This document shows, in pieces, positions 26,445 through 36,412 of a stretch of 64,000 nucleotides of DNA. The stretch lies in assembly GCA_026003395.1 (NCBI GenBank), contig BPHE01000002.1:62001-126000 (forward strand), given 5' to 3'. The DNA comes from Vicingaceae bacterium (lineage in GTDB: Bacteria > Bacteroidota > Bacteroidia > Flavobacteriales_E > Vicingaceae). The position numbers were made by a program, and so were the translations under genes. Each line of letters starts with the position of its first letter. Within the stretch, counting starts at the first letter, position 1. The notes under the pieces were generated by a model. The model worked only from the letters and a program-made list of their open reading frames with translations. It did no database searches and was not told the DNA's origin.

Positions 26445-28274
26445 ATGTTCAATAAAAGTACTCCCCTTATCTTAATATTCTTTGTTTTTACAAATTACTT
26501 AAAATCTCAATGTCCCGGTTGTCAAATTGACACCAATTGCACCATTGTACCTGCTTTTCCCGGCACATGTCCTGCTGATACGATGCCACCCGGCACGGTA
26601 GGCATTTATTATGACCAGGATGTTACTTTTTACATGCCTGAATATTTCCAGGTAACAAGTCCTGTGACCCAGATGGTACACCTTGATGAATTGAAAATTT
26701 TAAATGTAACGGGATTGCCTATGGGGCTCAATTGGCAAACAAACAGTGCCAATAACACTTACAATCCTTCACCCGGTAATGAAAGAGGATGTGCAAAATT
26801 ATGTGGTACGCCAATGATTCCCGGCTTCTATACTGTTACCATTTTCTTTCAAGTCACTGTTACGCCTCAATCTATCGGAGGACAAACGACCCAAAACGAA
26901 TCTACACAAATGTATATCACCATTTATCCCAATCCTTCCGGTAACAGCGCTTTTACTATCTCAAACCCGGTAGGTTGTGCTCCATTGACCACCACTTTTT
27001 CTCCGGTTGTTGCCGGCAATGGCAATCCTCTGTATAGTTATTATTGGGATTTTGGCAATAACTCCACCAGCACGCTGGAAAATCCACCGCCCGTTACTTA
27101 TACTACTCCCGGAAATTATGTTGTTTACAATACAACCACTATCTCTGCTTACACACTTACCGATGTCACTTTCAATGTTGGGAGTAATACTAATTGGTGT
27201 GGAGACGTGGAAGAACCAAGTTTTTTTGGAAACTGCACAGGAAATCCTGACCTGATTTTTAAGCTCCTCGACAACACATCCAATGTTGTTTACACTTCAA
27301 ACGAAATTAGCAACTCTATGACCGGCACGTGGAACAACCTCAATATTTTACTTCAAAACGGTCCTTATATTATTCAATTTTGGGATGTAGACAACATTTC
27401 ACCCGACGATAATTTAGGAAATTTTATTTTGAACTTCACAACCACAGGTACATATAACCTTAGTGGCGGGGGTGCAAGTGGAACTTTCACTATAGGCACA
27501 CAGGCAATTAATACCATTTCAGACACCGACACCGTGGTTGTATATCCTAAACCTCCTGCTCTTCAGATTACAGCCCTGCCTAATGACACTGTTTGCGAAA
27601 ACGATTCCATCATGCTTTTTGTGCCCGGTGGATATAACTATCAATGGTATAACGATTCCGGTTTGATCTATAATGCCACAGATTCTTTTATTTATGTACA
27701 TTTTCCGGGAAATTACTTCGTAAAAATTGAGAATGTATATGGATGCGACACAATTTCGCCAACCATTACCGTCAACTTCCTACCTTTACCTCCCAAACCA
27801 AATTTCTGGCTTATTGGAAATACTTTAAATTGTAACCTCACCGGTTATGCTTTACAATGGTATCTCAATGGCAATCCGATAACCGGAGCAACAGGCAACT
27901 CTATCAATATCACAACCACCGGTTATTATCACATCATTGCAACCGATTCATTTGGTTGTTCCAATTCCTCTGATACGGTTTTGTTTAATGCACCTCCAAA
28001 TGCAATTGCCGAAAATCCATATCAACATTTTAAAGTTTATCCAAATCCCAATAATGGTTATTTTACCATAGAACTTTCAGGTAATATGAACCTACCGGTC
28101 AACTGCGTAATTGTAGACCTGACCGGACGTGTGATATTTGAAAAAACCTTGCAAGCCAACAATGGACAAATTATTGAAAATCTTGACCTGGCTCAAATTG
28201 AAGATGGGACATACCTGCTCATTCTAAAAAATGATTTTTTCCAAAAAACAGAAAGAATTATTGTAAAAAAATAA
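26445..28274 (+). CDS. Secreted PKD-domain protein with T9SS type A sorting domain
   Basis: The 609-aa protein has a signal peptide (about 1-21), a Cys-rich N-terminal region (CPGCQIDTNC), a beta-sandwich (about 45-165), a PKD domain around 170-245 (PVGCAPLTTTFSP, YYWDFGNNSTS), a further sandwich with GSNTNWCGD, two Ig-like segments, and a C-terminal sorting domain (about 525-609: FKVYPNPNNGYFTIEL, DLTGRVIFE, GTYLLILKND, final ERIIVKK). The type A domain directs export through T9SS and usually attachment to anionic LPS or release. Its function is not recognisable. It has its own upstream region, with very AT-rich sequence at 26343-26444. Confidence 0.85.
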   Translation: MFNKSTPLILIFFVFTNYLKSQCPGCQIDTNCTIVPAFPGTCPADTMPPGTVGIYYDQDVTFYMPEYFQVTSPVTQMVHLDELKILNVTGLPMGLNWQTNSANNTYNPSPGNERGCAKLCGTPMIPGFYTVTIFFQVTVTPQSIGGQTTQNESTQMYITIYPNPSGNSAFTISNPVGCAPLTTTFSPVVAGNGNPLYSYYWDFGNNSTSTLENPPPVTYTTPGNYVVYNTTTISAYTLTDVTFNVGSNTNWCGDVEEPSFFGNCTGNPDLIFKLLDNTSNVVYTSNEISNSMTGTWNNLNILLQNGPYIIQFWDVDNISPDDNLGNFILNFTTTGTYNLSGGGASGTFTIGTQAINTISDTDTVVVYPKPPALQITALPNDTVCENDSIMLFVPGGYNYQWYNDSGLIYNATDSFIYVHFPGNYFVKIENVYGCDTISPTITVNFLPLPPKPNFWLIGNTLNCNLTGYALQWYLNGNPITGATGNSINITTTGYYHIIATDSFGCSNSSDTVLFNAPPNAIAENPYQHFKVYPNPNNGYFTIELSGNMNLPVNCVIVDLTGRVIFEKTLQANNGQIIENLDLAQIEDGTYLLILKNDFFQKTERIIVKK

Positions 28275-28301
28275 GAATAATAACTTAAAAAAATTCCGAT
28301 T

Positions 28302-30221
28302 ATGATGAAAGTTGCAGGAAGCATGGAAGAATATCATAAGATGTATCAAGAAAGCATTGAAAATCCTGAGAAATTTTGGAATGAAATTGCCTCCTCATTT
28401 ATCTGGCGAAAAAAATGGGATAAAGTTCTGGAATGGGAATTTAACACCCCGAAAATAGAATGGTTTATCAACGGAAAATTAAACATTACCGAAAATTGTC
28501 TTGACAGGCATTTAAAGGATAAAGCCCATGACATTGCATTGATTTGGGAACCCAATGATCCTTCATCTCCGTTTAAGACATATACATATCAAGAACTATT
28601 TCATGAAGTGAACAAAACTGCCAATTTACTCAAGCAACTCGGAGTGCAAAAAGGAGACCGTGTGTGTATTTATTTGCCAATGATACCTGAGCTGGTATTT
28701 GCAGTTTTGGCTTGTGCACGAATCGGCGCCATACATTCTGTAGTTTTTGCAGGATTTAGTGCAAGATCACTTGCCGATAGAATAAACGATTCCGGATGCC
28801 GTTTGGTAATTACTTCCGATTGGTTATACAGAGGAAATAAAACCTTATGCTTAAAATCCATTATGGACGAGGCCTTGGAAAATTGCCCGGACGTAAAACA
28901 ATGCCTTGTTTTATTAAGAGATGATACCTCTAAAGTAAAAATTACCCCTCATAGGGATATTATTTGGAACGAGTTGATAGACAAACAAAAAAACGAATGT
29001 CCTGCTGAAATAATGGACAGCGAAGATCCATTGTTTATTTTATACACCTCCGGGTCTACCGGAAAACCCAAAGGTGTAGAACATCATTGCGGTGGTTATA
29101 TGGTATGGGCCGAATTTACATTTCGTAATGTCTTTCAATACAAACCGGGTGAAATATTTTTCTGTACTGCAGATATAGGTTGGATCACGGGTCACACCTA
29201 TCTTGTGTACGGTCCATTATTGGCCGGAGCAAAAGTATTGATGTTTGAAGGAATTCCAACCTGGCCCGACCCGGGTAGATTTTGGCAGATTGTTGACAAA
29301 CATCAAGTCAACATATTTTATACAGCCCCTACAGCCATTAGGTCACTTATGGCGCATGGAACGGAATTTATTAAGCCCTACGATTTATCATCTTTAAGAG
29401 TTTTAGGCACGGTTGGTGAGCCTATTAATGAAGAAGCATGGCATTGGTACCATGAACATATAGGAAAGAAAAGATGCCCCATAGTAGACACCTGGTGGCA
29501 AACTGAAACCGGCGGAATTATGATCTCACCTCTCGCAGGCATTACTCCGGAGAAACCATCTTATGCCACATTACCTTTACCGGGTGTACAACCAGTATTG
29601 GTAGATTCCTCAGGAAACGAAATTACAGAACCGGAAGCAGAAGGAAATTTATGCATCAAATTTCCCTGGCCGGGCATGATCCGGAGCACATGGGGAGATC
29701 ATGAAAGATGCAGACAAACTTATTTTTCAACCTATCCCGGCAAGTATTTTACAGGTGATGGAGCCAAACGCGAAAAAAATGGCTATTACCGAATTATCGG
29801 ACGTGTTGACGACGTGATCAATGTTTCGGGACATCGTATTGGAACGGCTGAAGTAGAAAATGCCATTGACGAACATCCCCTTGTTATTGAAAGCGCCGTG
29901 GTAGGTTTCCCTCATCCTGTAAAAGGGCAAGGAATCTATGCATTCTGTATTTTGGATCAACACCAAAAAACAGAACAAGAAAAAATTCGCAATGAAATTA
30001 TAGAATTGGTAAGCAAAGTTATTGGCCCTATCGCCAAACCCGATATAATTCAATTTGTTAGTGGACTACCAAAAACACGAAGCGGCAAAATCATGAGAAG
30101 GATTTTGAGAAAGATTGCCGAACGGGATTTCAACAATCTCGGAGATACTTCCACTTTGTTAGACCCTTCAGTGGTACAAGAAATTATTGACGGCTCCCGA
30201 CAATACTCCATGCACAAATAA
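28302..30221 (+). CDS. acs: Acetyl-CoA synthetase (AMP-forming)
   Basis: This 639-aa ANL-family enzyme, full length for Acs, turns acetate, ATP and CoA into acetyl-CoA. The P-loop YTSGSTGKPKG lies at 248-258, the acetate/adenylate pocket includes VDTWWQTETGG near 400, and the C-terminal catalytic lysine is Lys596 in TRSGKIMRR, the site acetylated in other bacteria. The start was taken at ATG 28302; an ATG three nt later (28305) is an equal alternative. It lies 27 nt after the T9SS gene, with no terminator seen between them. Confidence 0.95.
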   Translation: MMKVAGSMEEYHKMYQESIENPEKFWNEIASSFIWRKKWDKVLEWEFNTPKIEWFINGKLNITENCLDRHLKDKAHDIALIWEPNDPSSPFKTYTYQELFHEVNKTANLLKQLGVQKGDRVCIYLPMIPELVFAVLACARIGAIHSVVFAGFSARSLADRINDSGCRLVITSDWLYRGNKTLCLKSIMDEALENCPDVKQCLVLLRDDTSKVKITPHRDIIWNELIDKQKNECPAEIMDSEDPLFILYTSGSTGKPKGVEHHCGGYMVWAEFTFRNVFQYKPGEIFFCTADIGWITGHTYLVYGPLLAGAKVLMFEGIPTWPDPGRFWQIVDKHQVNIFYTAPTAIRSLMAHGTEFIKPYDLSSLRVLGTVGEPINEEAWHWYHEHIGKKRCPIVDTWWQTETGGIMISPLAGITPEKPSYATLPLPGVQPVLVDSSGNEITEPEAEGNLCIKFPWPGMIRSTWGDHERCRQTYFSTYPGKYFTGDGAKREKNGYYRIIGRVDDVINVSGHRIGTAEVENAIDEHPLVIESAVVGFPHPVKGQGIYAFCILDQHQKTEQEKIRNEIIELVSKVIGPIAKPDIIQFVSGLPKTRSGKIMRRILRKIAERDFNNLGDTSTLLDPSVVQEIIDGSRQYSMHK

Positions 30222-30281
30222 TTGTAAATTCATTTCTTTTATTCAGTATTTTTCTATTTTTATGCCCCCAATTAAACATAC

Positions 30282-31004
30282 ATGGGAAATTCATTAGTTA
30301 TCATTCCTACATATAACGAGAAAGAAAACATTGCTCCCATTATAGACGCTGTTTTTCAATTACCCGGCAATTTTCATATTTTGATTGTTGATGACAATTC
30401 ACCCGATAAAACAGCAGAGATAGTCAAAGAATTGCAAAAAAAATATACCGGCAAATTGCATTTGTTGGAACGTCCCAATAAAAAAGGATTAGGAAGGGCA
30501 TACATCAGCGGATTCAAATGGGCTTTAAAGCATCAATATGAATACATTTTTGAAATGGATGCCGATTTCTCTCATGATCCCAATGACCTGCCCAGACTTT
30601 TAAAAGCTTGTGAGGATGGTTATGACATAGCTATCGGATCAAGATATGTGAAAGAAGGAAAAGTGGAAAATTGGCCCTTCGGCAGAATTCTCATGTCTTA
30701 TTTCGCCTCGGTGTATGTAAGAATGATATTATGGATCAACATACAAGATACCACATCGGGATTTAAATGCTATCGTCGGAAAGTATTGGAAACCATGGAT
30801 CTTGACTTGATACAGTTTAATGGATACGCATTTCAAATAGAAATGAAATATTATGCCTTGAAATTGGGATTTAAAATAAAAGAAATTCCCATAACATTCA
30901 AAGACCGCAATCAAGGACAATCAAAAATGTCTAAAGCAATATTCAAAGAAGCGCTTATAGGAGTTTGGAAAATGCGATTTAAAAATTATTTCCCCAAAAA
31001 ATAA
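30282..31004 (+). CDS. Polyprenol-phosphate glycosyltransferase, dolichol-phosphate mannosyltransferase-like (GT2)
   Basis: The 240-aa soluble GT2 has the N-terminal VIIPTYNEKENI, the nucleotide motif IVDDNSPDKT, the metal motif MDADFSHDP near 91 and GSRYV. TTSGFKCYRR and RNQGQSKMS are typical of the dolichol/polyprenol monophosphomannose synthase group. It probably charges polyprenol phosphate with a hexose used by membrane transferases; the DUF2723 protein at 59716 could be such a user, which is an inference. It stands alone and converges on the next gene with a 19-nt overlap of coding ends. Confidence 0.85.
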   Translation: MGNSLVIIPTYNEKENIAPIIDAVFQLPGNFHILIVDDNSPDKTAEIVKELQKKYTGKLHLLERPNKKGLGRAYISGFKWALKHQYEYIFEMDADFSHDPNDLPRLLKACEDGYDIAIGSRYVKEGKVENWPFGRILMSYFASVYVRMILWINIQDTTSGFKCYRRKVLETMDLDLIQFNGYAFQIEMKYYALKLGFKIKEIPITFKDRNQGQSKMSKAIFKEALIGVWKMRFKNYFPKK

Positions 31005-31570
31005 TCTATTGATGATTTCCAAAACTCCAAAGACAAATTTTCTAAAAATTCATAATTTTCCATTAAAACCTCATAGGCCAAATTTAGTTTGTTATCCAAT
31101 TTTATTCTTTTGTGCATTCTTTTAAAAACCATTTCCATCATTGTCAAATCTGCATAAGCGACCGGCAAATTTTCAGAATATAAATAAAACCAGCGTTTTT
31201 TTGAAACTAATGGTAAAAAACTAAAGTTTTCTAAAACATGATTCAATCTATCTTTAGAGAAAGATGTTAAATTTAAACCGGTTAAAAAAGAAAAATTACT
31301 GGCCAAAAAATGATCCCAATAAATATCAATAGCCACCGGCGCCCATTTGGATAAAATTGGCCTCAAAGTTTCCAATGCTTCGTTTGTCATAGAATGATTG
31401 TCAATGTAAGTATCACAAATTCGGTGAAAAATTATTCCATCCCTAATTTTCTCCGGAAAATTGTCCAGAATTTTTTTCCCTTTAATATCATCAGCCATAA
31501 AGACACCGGTAGTAAATAACGGATTATTATCGAGAAGAAAAGACAAATAAAAATGACCTAAATAATTCAT
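30986..31570 (-). CDS. AcpH-like acyl carrier protein phosphodiesterase (DUF479)
   Basis: The 194-aa product from ATG 31570 begins MNYLGHFYLSF, as in AcpH-like proteins; an upstream ATG at 31585 adds 5 residues. HD-type motifs are seen: FMADDIKGKK near 30, FHRICDTYIDNHS near 53-65 and DIYWDHFLAS near 88-97. AcpH removes the phosphopantetheine arm from holo-ACP; Bacteroidota members are assigned by homology only. It is divergent from the tRNA-tuf operon. Confidence 0.75.
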   Translation of the reverse strand: MNYLGHFYLSFLLDNNPLFTTGVFMADDIKGKKILDNFPEKIRDGIIFHRICDTYIDNHSMTNEALETLRPILSKWAPVAIDIYWDHFLASNFSFLTGLNLTSFSKDRLNHVLENFSFLPLVSKKRWFYLYSENLPVAYADLTMMEMVFKRMHKRIKLDNKLNLAYEVLMENYEFLENLSLEFWKSSIDYFLGK

Positions 31571-31695
31571 AAAAATAAATATCAAAATAAATTTAAACGT
31601 CCGAAAAACAAAATTAATTGTATTTCAACGTCTTAACTATTTTATTGTAAAAAATTAAAATTTTTCACAAAATAGATAATAATTTTTTCAAATAA

Positions 31696-31729
31696 TTTTT
31701 GTAAATAATGAAACAATTTCATACATTTG
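31696..31729 (+). promoter_or_regulatory. Bacteroidota-type promoter for the tRNA-tuf operon
   Basis: TTTTTG (31696-31701) and TACATTTG (31722-31729) with 20 nt between match the -33 TTTG and -7 TAnnTTTG consensus used by the housekeeping sigma factor in this phylum. The element ends 32 nt before the first tRNA. It is the clearest promoter in the window. Confidence 0.65.
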
Positions 31730-31761
31730 CAGCCCTAAAATTGAAAAACGTTCTTTAAATC

Positions 31762-31835
31762 GCCGGTGTAGCTCAGCTGGCCAGAGCAGCTGATTTGTAA
31801 TCAGCGGGTCGGGGGTTCGATTCCCTCCACCGGCT
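31762..31835 (+). tRNA. tRNA-Thr (anticodon TGT)
   Basis: The 74-nt cloverleaf has acceptor GCCGGTG pairing with CACCGGC, anticodon stem GCTGA/TCAGC around the loop TTTGTAA (anticodon TGT), and a TTCGATT T-loop. CCA is not encoded. It is the first of four tRNAs ahead of tuf. Confidence 0.95.
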
Positions 31836-31852
31836 CGTGAATATTAAAAGAT

Positions 31853-31938
31853 GGGGAGATACCCAAGCGGTCAACGGGGACAGACTGTAAATCTGTTGGC
31901 GTATGCCTTCGTAGGTTCGAATCCTGCTCTCCCCACCA
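31853..31938 (+). tRNA. tRNA-Tyr (anticodon GTA)
   Basis: This 86-nt class II tRNA has acceptor GGGGAGA/TCTCCCC, anticodon loop CTGTAAA (GTA), a long variable arm (TGGCGTATGCCTTCG) as expected for Tyr, and an encoded CCA end, unlike its neighbours. Confidence 0.95.
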
Positions 31939-31945
31939 AAATTCT

Positions 31946-32019
31946 GCGGGAGTAGCTCAGTTGGCTAGAGCATCAGCCTTCCAAGCTGAGGGTCGCGGGT
32001 TCGAATCCCGTCTCCCGCT
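31946..32019 (+). tRNA. tRNA-Gly (anticodon TCC)
   Basis: The acceptor GCGGGAG pairs with CTCCCGC, the anticodon stem TCAGC/GCTGA encloses CTTCCAA (TCC), and the T-loop is TTCGAAT. CCA is not encoded. Confidence 0.95.
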
Positions 32020-32029
32020 CGTAGAAGAA

Positions 32030-32102
<73 letters not shown>

Positions 32103-32147
32103 CGAAGCAATAAACTTAATTTCAAACAACTAAAAAAACAAACAAAA

Positions 32148-33335
32148 ATGGCAAAGGAAACTTTTCAAAGAACCAAGCCGCACGTTAACATTGGAACCAT
32201 TGGTCACGTTGACCATGGTAAAACTACTTTGACTGCGGCTATTACTAAAGTATTGGCTAAACATGGTTTAGCACAAGAAAGAGATTTCTCCAGTATTGAC
32301 AATGCTCCGGAGGAAAAGGAAAGAGGTATCACCATCAACACCTCTCATGTGGAGTATGAAACAAAAAACCGTCACTATGCACACGTTGACTGTCCCGGAC
32401 ACGCTGACTATGTGAAAAACATGGTTACCGGTGCAGCTCAGATGGACGGTGCAATTTTGGTGGTTGCTGCCACTGATGGTCCTATGCCTCAAACCAGAGA
32501 GCACATCCTTTTGGCTCGTCAGGTTGGCGTACCTAAAATTGTTGTTTTTATGAACAAAGTAGACATGGTTGACGACCCTGAATTGCTCGACCTTGTTGAA
32601 ATGGAAATCAGAGAGTTATTGAATTTCTATGAATTTGACGGAGACAACACGCCAATCATCAGAGGTTCTGCACTTGGTGCATTAAACGGTGAAGAAAAAT
32701 GGGTTAAAACTGTTGAGGAATTGATGGATGCAGTGGATAACTGGATACCAATTCCTCCCCGCGACATTGACAAGCCCTTCTTGATGCCTGTTGAGGATGT
32801 ATTCACCATCACAGGTCGTGGTACCGTAGCTACCGGTAGAATTGAAACAGGTGTTATTACCGTGGGTGAAGAGGTTGAGATCGTAGGAATGAGAGAACAA
32901 AGCATGAAGAGTACGGTTACCGGAGTGGAAATGTTCCGTAAAATTTTGGACAGAGGAGAGGCCGGTGACAACGTTGGTTTGTTGTTGCGTGGTATCGAGA
33001 AAAAAGACATCTGGAGAGGTATGGTAATTGCAAAACCCGGTACCATCACACCTCATACAGAATTCAAAGCTGAAGTGTATGTATTGAAAAAAGAAGAAGG
33101 TGGTCGTCACACTCCATTCCAAAATAAATATCGTCCTCAATTCTATTTAAGAACCACAGACGTTACCGGTGAAATTTATTTGGAAGATGGTCGTGAAATG
33201 GCAATGCCCGGCGACAATCTGACTATCAGAGTTAAGTTGATTGTGCCAGTTGCTTTGAATAAAGGTTTGAGATTTGCAATCCGTGAAGGTGGAAGAACCG
33301 TGGGTGCTGGTCAAATAACTGAAATTATACAATAA
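32148..33335 (+). CDS. tuf: Elongation factor Tu
   Basis: The 395-aa GTPase delivers aminoacyl-tRNA to the ribosome. It starts at ATG 32148 ([14 protein letters not shown]), the family N terminus; an in-frame GTG at 32061 lies inside the upstream tRNA and is rejected. G boxes: GHVDHGKT (G1), the RGITI switch I region (G2), DCPGHADY (G3), NKVD (G4) and GSAL (G5). Domains 2 and 3 are complete to QITEIIQ. It follows four tRNAs and ends before a strong terminator, as in many Bacteroidota. Confidence 0.98.
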   Translation: MAKETFQRTKPHVNIGTIGHVDHGKTTLTAAITKVLAKHGLAQERDFSSIDNAPEEKERGITINTSHVEYETKNRHYAHVDCPGHADYVKNMVTGAAQMDGAILVVAATDGPMPQTREHILLARQVGVPKIVVFMNKVDMVDDPELLDLVEMEIRELLNFYEFDGDNTPIIRGSALGALNGEEKWVKTVEELMDAVDNWIPIPPRDIDKPFLMPVEDVFTITGRGTVATGRIETGVITVGEEVEIVGMREQSMKSTVTGVEMFRKILDRGEAGDNVGLLLRGIEKKDIWRGMVIAKPGTITPHTEFKAEVYVLKKEEGGRHTPFQNKYRPQFYLRTTDVTGEIYLEDGREMAMPGDNLTIRVKLIVPVALNKGLRFAIREGGRTVGAGQITEIIQ

Positions 33336-33348
33336 TTAATAAAGGCAT

Positions 33349-33395
33349 ACACCGAAGGTGTTCGTCCTCTTGGGCGGATACCTTTCGGTGTTTTT
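33349..33395 (+). terminator. Intrinsic terminator after tuf
   Basis: ACACCGAAGGTG (33349-33360) pairs with ACCTTTCGGTGT (33380-33391) with one bulge, and is followed by TTTT. It splits the tRNA-tuf unit from tRNA-Trp-secE, although read-through could feed the downstream genes. Confidence 0.8.
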
Positions 33396-33403
33396 GAGAT
33401 GAA

Positions 33404-33476
33404 ACGGGTGTAGCTCAATTGGTAGAGCAGCGGTCTCCAAAACCGCAGGTTGGGTGTTCGAGCCACTCCACCCGTG
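33404..33476 (+). tRNA. tRNA-Trp (anticodon CCA)
   Basis: The acceptor ACGGGTG pairs with CACCCGT, and the anticodon stem GCGGT/ACCGC encloses CTCCAAA (CCA). It lies 15 nt before secE, the usual tRNA-Trp-secE-nusG arrangement. Confidence 0.95.
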
Positions 33477-33491
33477 CTAAAGACAAAAATA

Positions 33492-33683
33492 ATGTCAAAG
33501 ATTGGAAAATATATCAATGAGGCCTATGATGAATTGGTAAATAAAGTATCATGGCCTACATGGACAGAACTTCAAAGCAGCGCTATAGTAGTTTTGATAG
33601 CTTCAGTGATTATAGCTTTGATTGTCGCAGTAATGGATTTAGCATCCAAAAATCTGATGGAATTTATTTATAGTATATTTTAA
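33492..33683 (+). CDS. secE: Protein translocase subunit SecE
   Basis: This 63-aa protein starts at ATG 33492; a longer in-frame start at 33450 lies within tRNA-Trp and is rejected. A short amphipathic N-terminal helix with the conserved VSWPTW segment (about 18-23) is followed by one membrane helix (SAIVVLIASVIIALIVAVMD). This is the single-TM short form of SecE that clamps SecY. It sits 1 nt before nusG. Confidence 0.95.
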   Translation: MSKIGKYINEAYDELVNKVSWPTWTELQSSAIVVLIASVIIALIVAVMDLASKNLMEFIYSIF

Positions 33684-33684
33684 A

Positions 33685-34254
33685 GTGGCCAAAACAATGA
33701 CAACTACAACCTCAAATAAAAAATGGTACGTGCTGAGAGCAATCAGTGGCAAAGAAAAAAAAGTGAAACAAGCCATTGAAGATGAAATCATCCGCAATAA
33801 CTTACAAAATTATGTATCCCAGGTATTAATTCCTACCGAAAAAGTATTGCAAATAAAAGGTGGTAAAAAAGTAACTAAAGAAAGAAGTTATTTCCCGGGA
33901 TATATTCTTATAGAAGCTGAATTGGTAGGAGAAGTACCTCATATATTGAAAAATATCAATGGTGTTATTGGATTTTTAGGTGCAGAAAAAGGTGGCGATC
34001 CTCTACCTCTCAGGCCACAAGAAGTGAATAGAATTTTAGGAAAAGTAGATGAGTTGAACGAAAGCGAAGCTGATGTATTTGTTCCATTCCAAGTAGGTGA
34101 ACTTGTCAAAATCATTGATGGACCATTTAATGGATTTGTTGGGACGGTTGAGAAAATTATGGAGGATAAGAAGAAGCTTGAAGTGATGGTTAAAATATTT
34201 GGAAGAAAGCAACCTATTGAATTGAGTTTTTTACAAGTCGAAAGAGAGCAATAA
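33685..34254 (+). CDS. nusG: Transcription antitermination factor NusG
   Basis: The 189-aa protein has an NGN domain beginning KKWYVLRAISGKEKKVK and FPGYILIE, and a C-terminal KOW domain (about 135-189: IIDGPFNGFVGTVEKI). It binds RNA polymerase and couples transcription with translation. The start is GTG 33685, one nt after the secE stop; ATG 33697 (4 residues shorter) is an alternative the sequence does not exclude. Confidence 0.95.
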   Translation: MAKTMTTTTSNKKWYVLRAISGKEKKVKQAIEDEIIRNNLQNYVSQVLIPTEKVLQIKGGKKVTKERSYFPGYILIEAELVGEVPHILKNINGVIGFLGAEKGGDPLPLRPQEVNRILGKVDELNESEADVFVPFQVGELVKIIDGPFNGFVGTVEKIMEDKKKLEVMVKIFGRKQPIELSFLQVEREQ

Positions 34255-34275
34255 AATAAATTAAACACTAATATT

Positions 34276-34719
34276 ATGGCAAAAGAAATCACAGGAATTA
34301 TTAAATTGCAGGTTAAAGGAGGGCAAGCCAATCCTTCGCCGCCTGTTGGTCCGGCTTTGGGTGCCAAGGGTGTAAATATCATGGAGTTTTGCAAGCAATT
34401 CAATGCCCGTACACAAGATAAAATGGGTAAACTATTGCCTGTAGTGATAACCGTTTATTCTGACAAATCATTTGATTTTGTTGTTAAACAACCGCCTGTA
34501 AGCGTGACCATTAAAGAAATGCTCAAACTCAAATCGGGATCTTCTGAACCCAACAGAAAAAAAGTTGGATCACTTACCTGGGAACAGGTTAAGCAAATAG
34601 CAGAAGAAAAAATGGTTGATATGAATTGCTTCACTTTGGAATCAGCCATGAAAATGGTGGCCGGTACTGCCAGAAGCATGGGAGTTACAATTTCTGGAGA
34701 AGCACCTTTTAAAAACTAA
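34276..34719 (+). CDS. rplK: 50S ribosomal protein L11
   Basis: The 147-aa protein has the family start ([25 protein letters not shown]) and C-terminal RNA-binding domain (GTARSMGV). It forms part of the GTPase-associated centre. It sits 21 nt after nusG and 6 nt before rplA. Confidence 0.98.
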   Translation: MAKEITGIIKLQVKGGQANPSPPVGPALGAKGVNIMEFCKQFNARTQDKMGKLLPVVITVYSDKSFDFVVKQPPVSVTIKEMLKLKSGSSEPNRKKVGSLTWEQVKQIAEEKMVDMNCFTLESAMKMVAGTARSMGVTISGEAPFKN

Positions 34720-34725
34720 AAAATT

Positions 34726-35418
34726 ATGGGAAAGTTAACTAAAAATCAAAAACTGGCATTATCCAAGTTTGACCCTGAAAAAAGATATTCATTAGAAGAA
34801 GCGGTAAAAATAGTGAAAGACATCACCACTACAAAATTTGATGCCTCTGTAGATATACATGTCAATTTAGGAGTTGATCCTAAAAAATCCAATCAGATGG
34901 TTAGAGGCACCGTTGCTTTGCCTCACGGAGTTGGGAAAAAAGTTACAGTATTGGCACTGGTGACTCCCGATAAAGAAAAGGAAGCAAAAGAAGCAGGCGC
35001 TGATTATGTAGGATTGGATGAATATATTGAAAAAATCAAAAATGGATGGACCGACTTTGATGTAATCGTAACAATGCCTGCCGTGATGGGTAAAATTGGT
35101 GCTTTAGGTAAAATTTTAGGCCCAAGAGGATTAATGCCCAACCCAAAATCGGGCACGGTTACAATGGAAGTGGGCAAAGCTATTCGAGACATTAAAGCCG
35201 GAAAAATCGATTTCAAAGTCGATAAGTATGGTATTATCCATGCAAGCATCGGAAAGGTTTCTTTTGAACCTGAAAAGCTTGCAGAAAATGCTAAGGAGCT
35301 GTTACAAACCATTATAAAACTAAAACCGGCAGCGGCCAAAGGTACTTATATCAAAAATGTCACATTGGCAAGTACCATGAGCCCGGGTGTTAAGGTAGAT
35401 GTTAAAAGCATCGCCTAA
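34726..35418 (+). CDS. rplA: 50S ribosomal protein L1
   Basis: This 230-aa L1-stalk protein has the conserved TVTMEVG-type and [15 protein letters not shown] motifs near 128-143. In other bacteria it represses its own operon by binding the mRNA leader; no obvious mimic hairpin is visible before rplK here. Confidence 0.98.
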   Translation: MGKLTKNQKLALSKFDPEKRYSLEEAVKIVKDITTTKFDASVDIHVNLGVDPKKSNQMVRGTVALPHGVGKKVTVLALVTPDKEKEAKEAGADYVGLDEYIEKIKNGWTDFDVIVTMPAVMGKIGALGKILGPRGLMPNPKSGTVTMEVGKAIRDIKAGKIDFKVDKYGIIHASIGKVSFEPEKLAENAKELLQTIIKLKPAAAKGTYIKNVTLASTMSPGVKVDVKSIA

Positions 35419-35459
35419 TGCTTCCAGCACCTAAAAACCGGTTTTAAAAAAAGAAAATT

Positions 35460-35981
35460 ATGAATAGAGAAGAAAAAAATCAATTGATTGCCGAATTTAC
35501 CGAGGTGTTAAAAAATACCAAGGTAATTTATTTGGCTGATATTGAAGGATTGGATGCAGAATCTACACACAAGCTCCGTAAGGCATGCCATGAGAAAGGA
35601 GTAAAATTGAGAGTTGTCAAAAACACTTTGCTTCAAAAAGCCATGGAAAAATTCAATGGCACCTACGAAGCATTGTATCCTTACCTCAAAGGCAATACTT
35701 CAATCATGGTTTCAGAAACAGCCAATACTCCTGCCCGAATCATCAAAGAAATGCGCAAATCTCTTCCCAAACCTGTACTAAAAGCAGCTTGGATCGAAGA
35801 ATCTGTGTATGCAGGAGACGAGCAATTGGAAACATTGGCAAATCTCAAATCGAGAGAAGAACTTATCGGAGATATTGTGTTGTTGCTTCAATCACCCGCC
35901 AAAAATGTACTTTCGGCATTGTTATCTTCTAAACATACTATTGGCGGAATAGTAAAAACATTGCAAGAAAGAAATAATTAA
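35460..35981 (+). CDS. rplJ: 50S ribosomal protein L10
   Basis: The 173-aa protein anchors the L7/L12 stalk. Its N terminus has VIYLADIEGLDAEST and LRVVKNTLL. Only 41 bp precede it, too short for the L10-binding leader known in other phyla. It is followed by rplL after 31 bp. Confidence 0.97.
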   Translation: MNREEKNQLIAEFTEVLKNTKVIYLADIEGLDAESTHKLRKACHEKGVKLRVVKNTLLQKAMEKFNGTYEALYPYLKGNTSIMVSETANTPARIIKEMRKSLPKPVLKAAWIEESVYAGDEQLETLANLKSREELIGDIVLLLQSPAKNVLSALLSSKHTIGGIVKTLQERNN

Positions 35982-36012
35982 AAAATTGTATAACCATTAA
36001 AAAAATAAAACA

Positions 36013-36393
36013 ATGGCAGACGTAAAACAATTAGCAGAACAATTAGTTAACTTAACAGTTAAAGAAGTTAACGAATTGGCAGAAATTTTGAAAAATGAAT
36101 ACGGTATTGAGCCTGCTGCTGCTGCAGTGGCTGTAGCTGCTCCGGGAGCCGGCGGTGCTGCAGGTGGTGGCGAAGCTGAAAAAACTTCTTTTGATGTGAT
36201 TCTTAAAAGTGGCGGCGCTGCAAAATTAGGTGTGGTTAAAATCGTTAAAGAAATTACAGGTCTTGGACTAAAAGAAGCCAAAGATCTTGTTGACGGTGCA
36301 CCCAAACCTGTTAAAGAAGGTGTTAGCAAAGAAGAAGCTGAAAGCATCAAAAAACAATTGGAAGAAGCCGGAGCTGAAGTTGAAATTAAATAA
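36013..36393 (+). CDS. rplL: 50S ribosomal protein L7/L12
   Basis: The 126-aa protein has an N-terminal dimerisation region ([16 protein letters not shown]), an Ala/Gly-rich hinge (about 36-56), and the C-terminal factor-binding domain ([34 protein letters not shown]). A hairpin follows at 36413. Confidence 0.98.
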   Translation: MADVKQLAEQLVNLTVKEVNELAEILKNEYGIEPAAAAVAVAAPGAGGAAGGGEAEKTSFDVILKSGGAAKLGVVKIVKEITGLGLKEAKDLVDGAPKPVKEGVSKEEAESIKKQLEEAGAEVEIK

Positions 36394-36412
36394 GCTTCAA
36401 AAAAATTTTTTT

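Noticed and set aside
35419-35459. L10-binding leader before rplJ
   Set aside because: 41 bp is too short and no kink-turn-like stem is visible.
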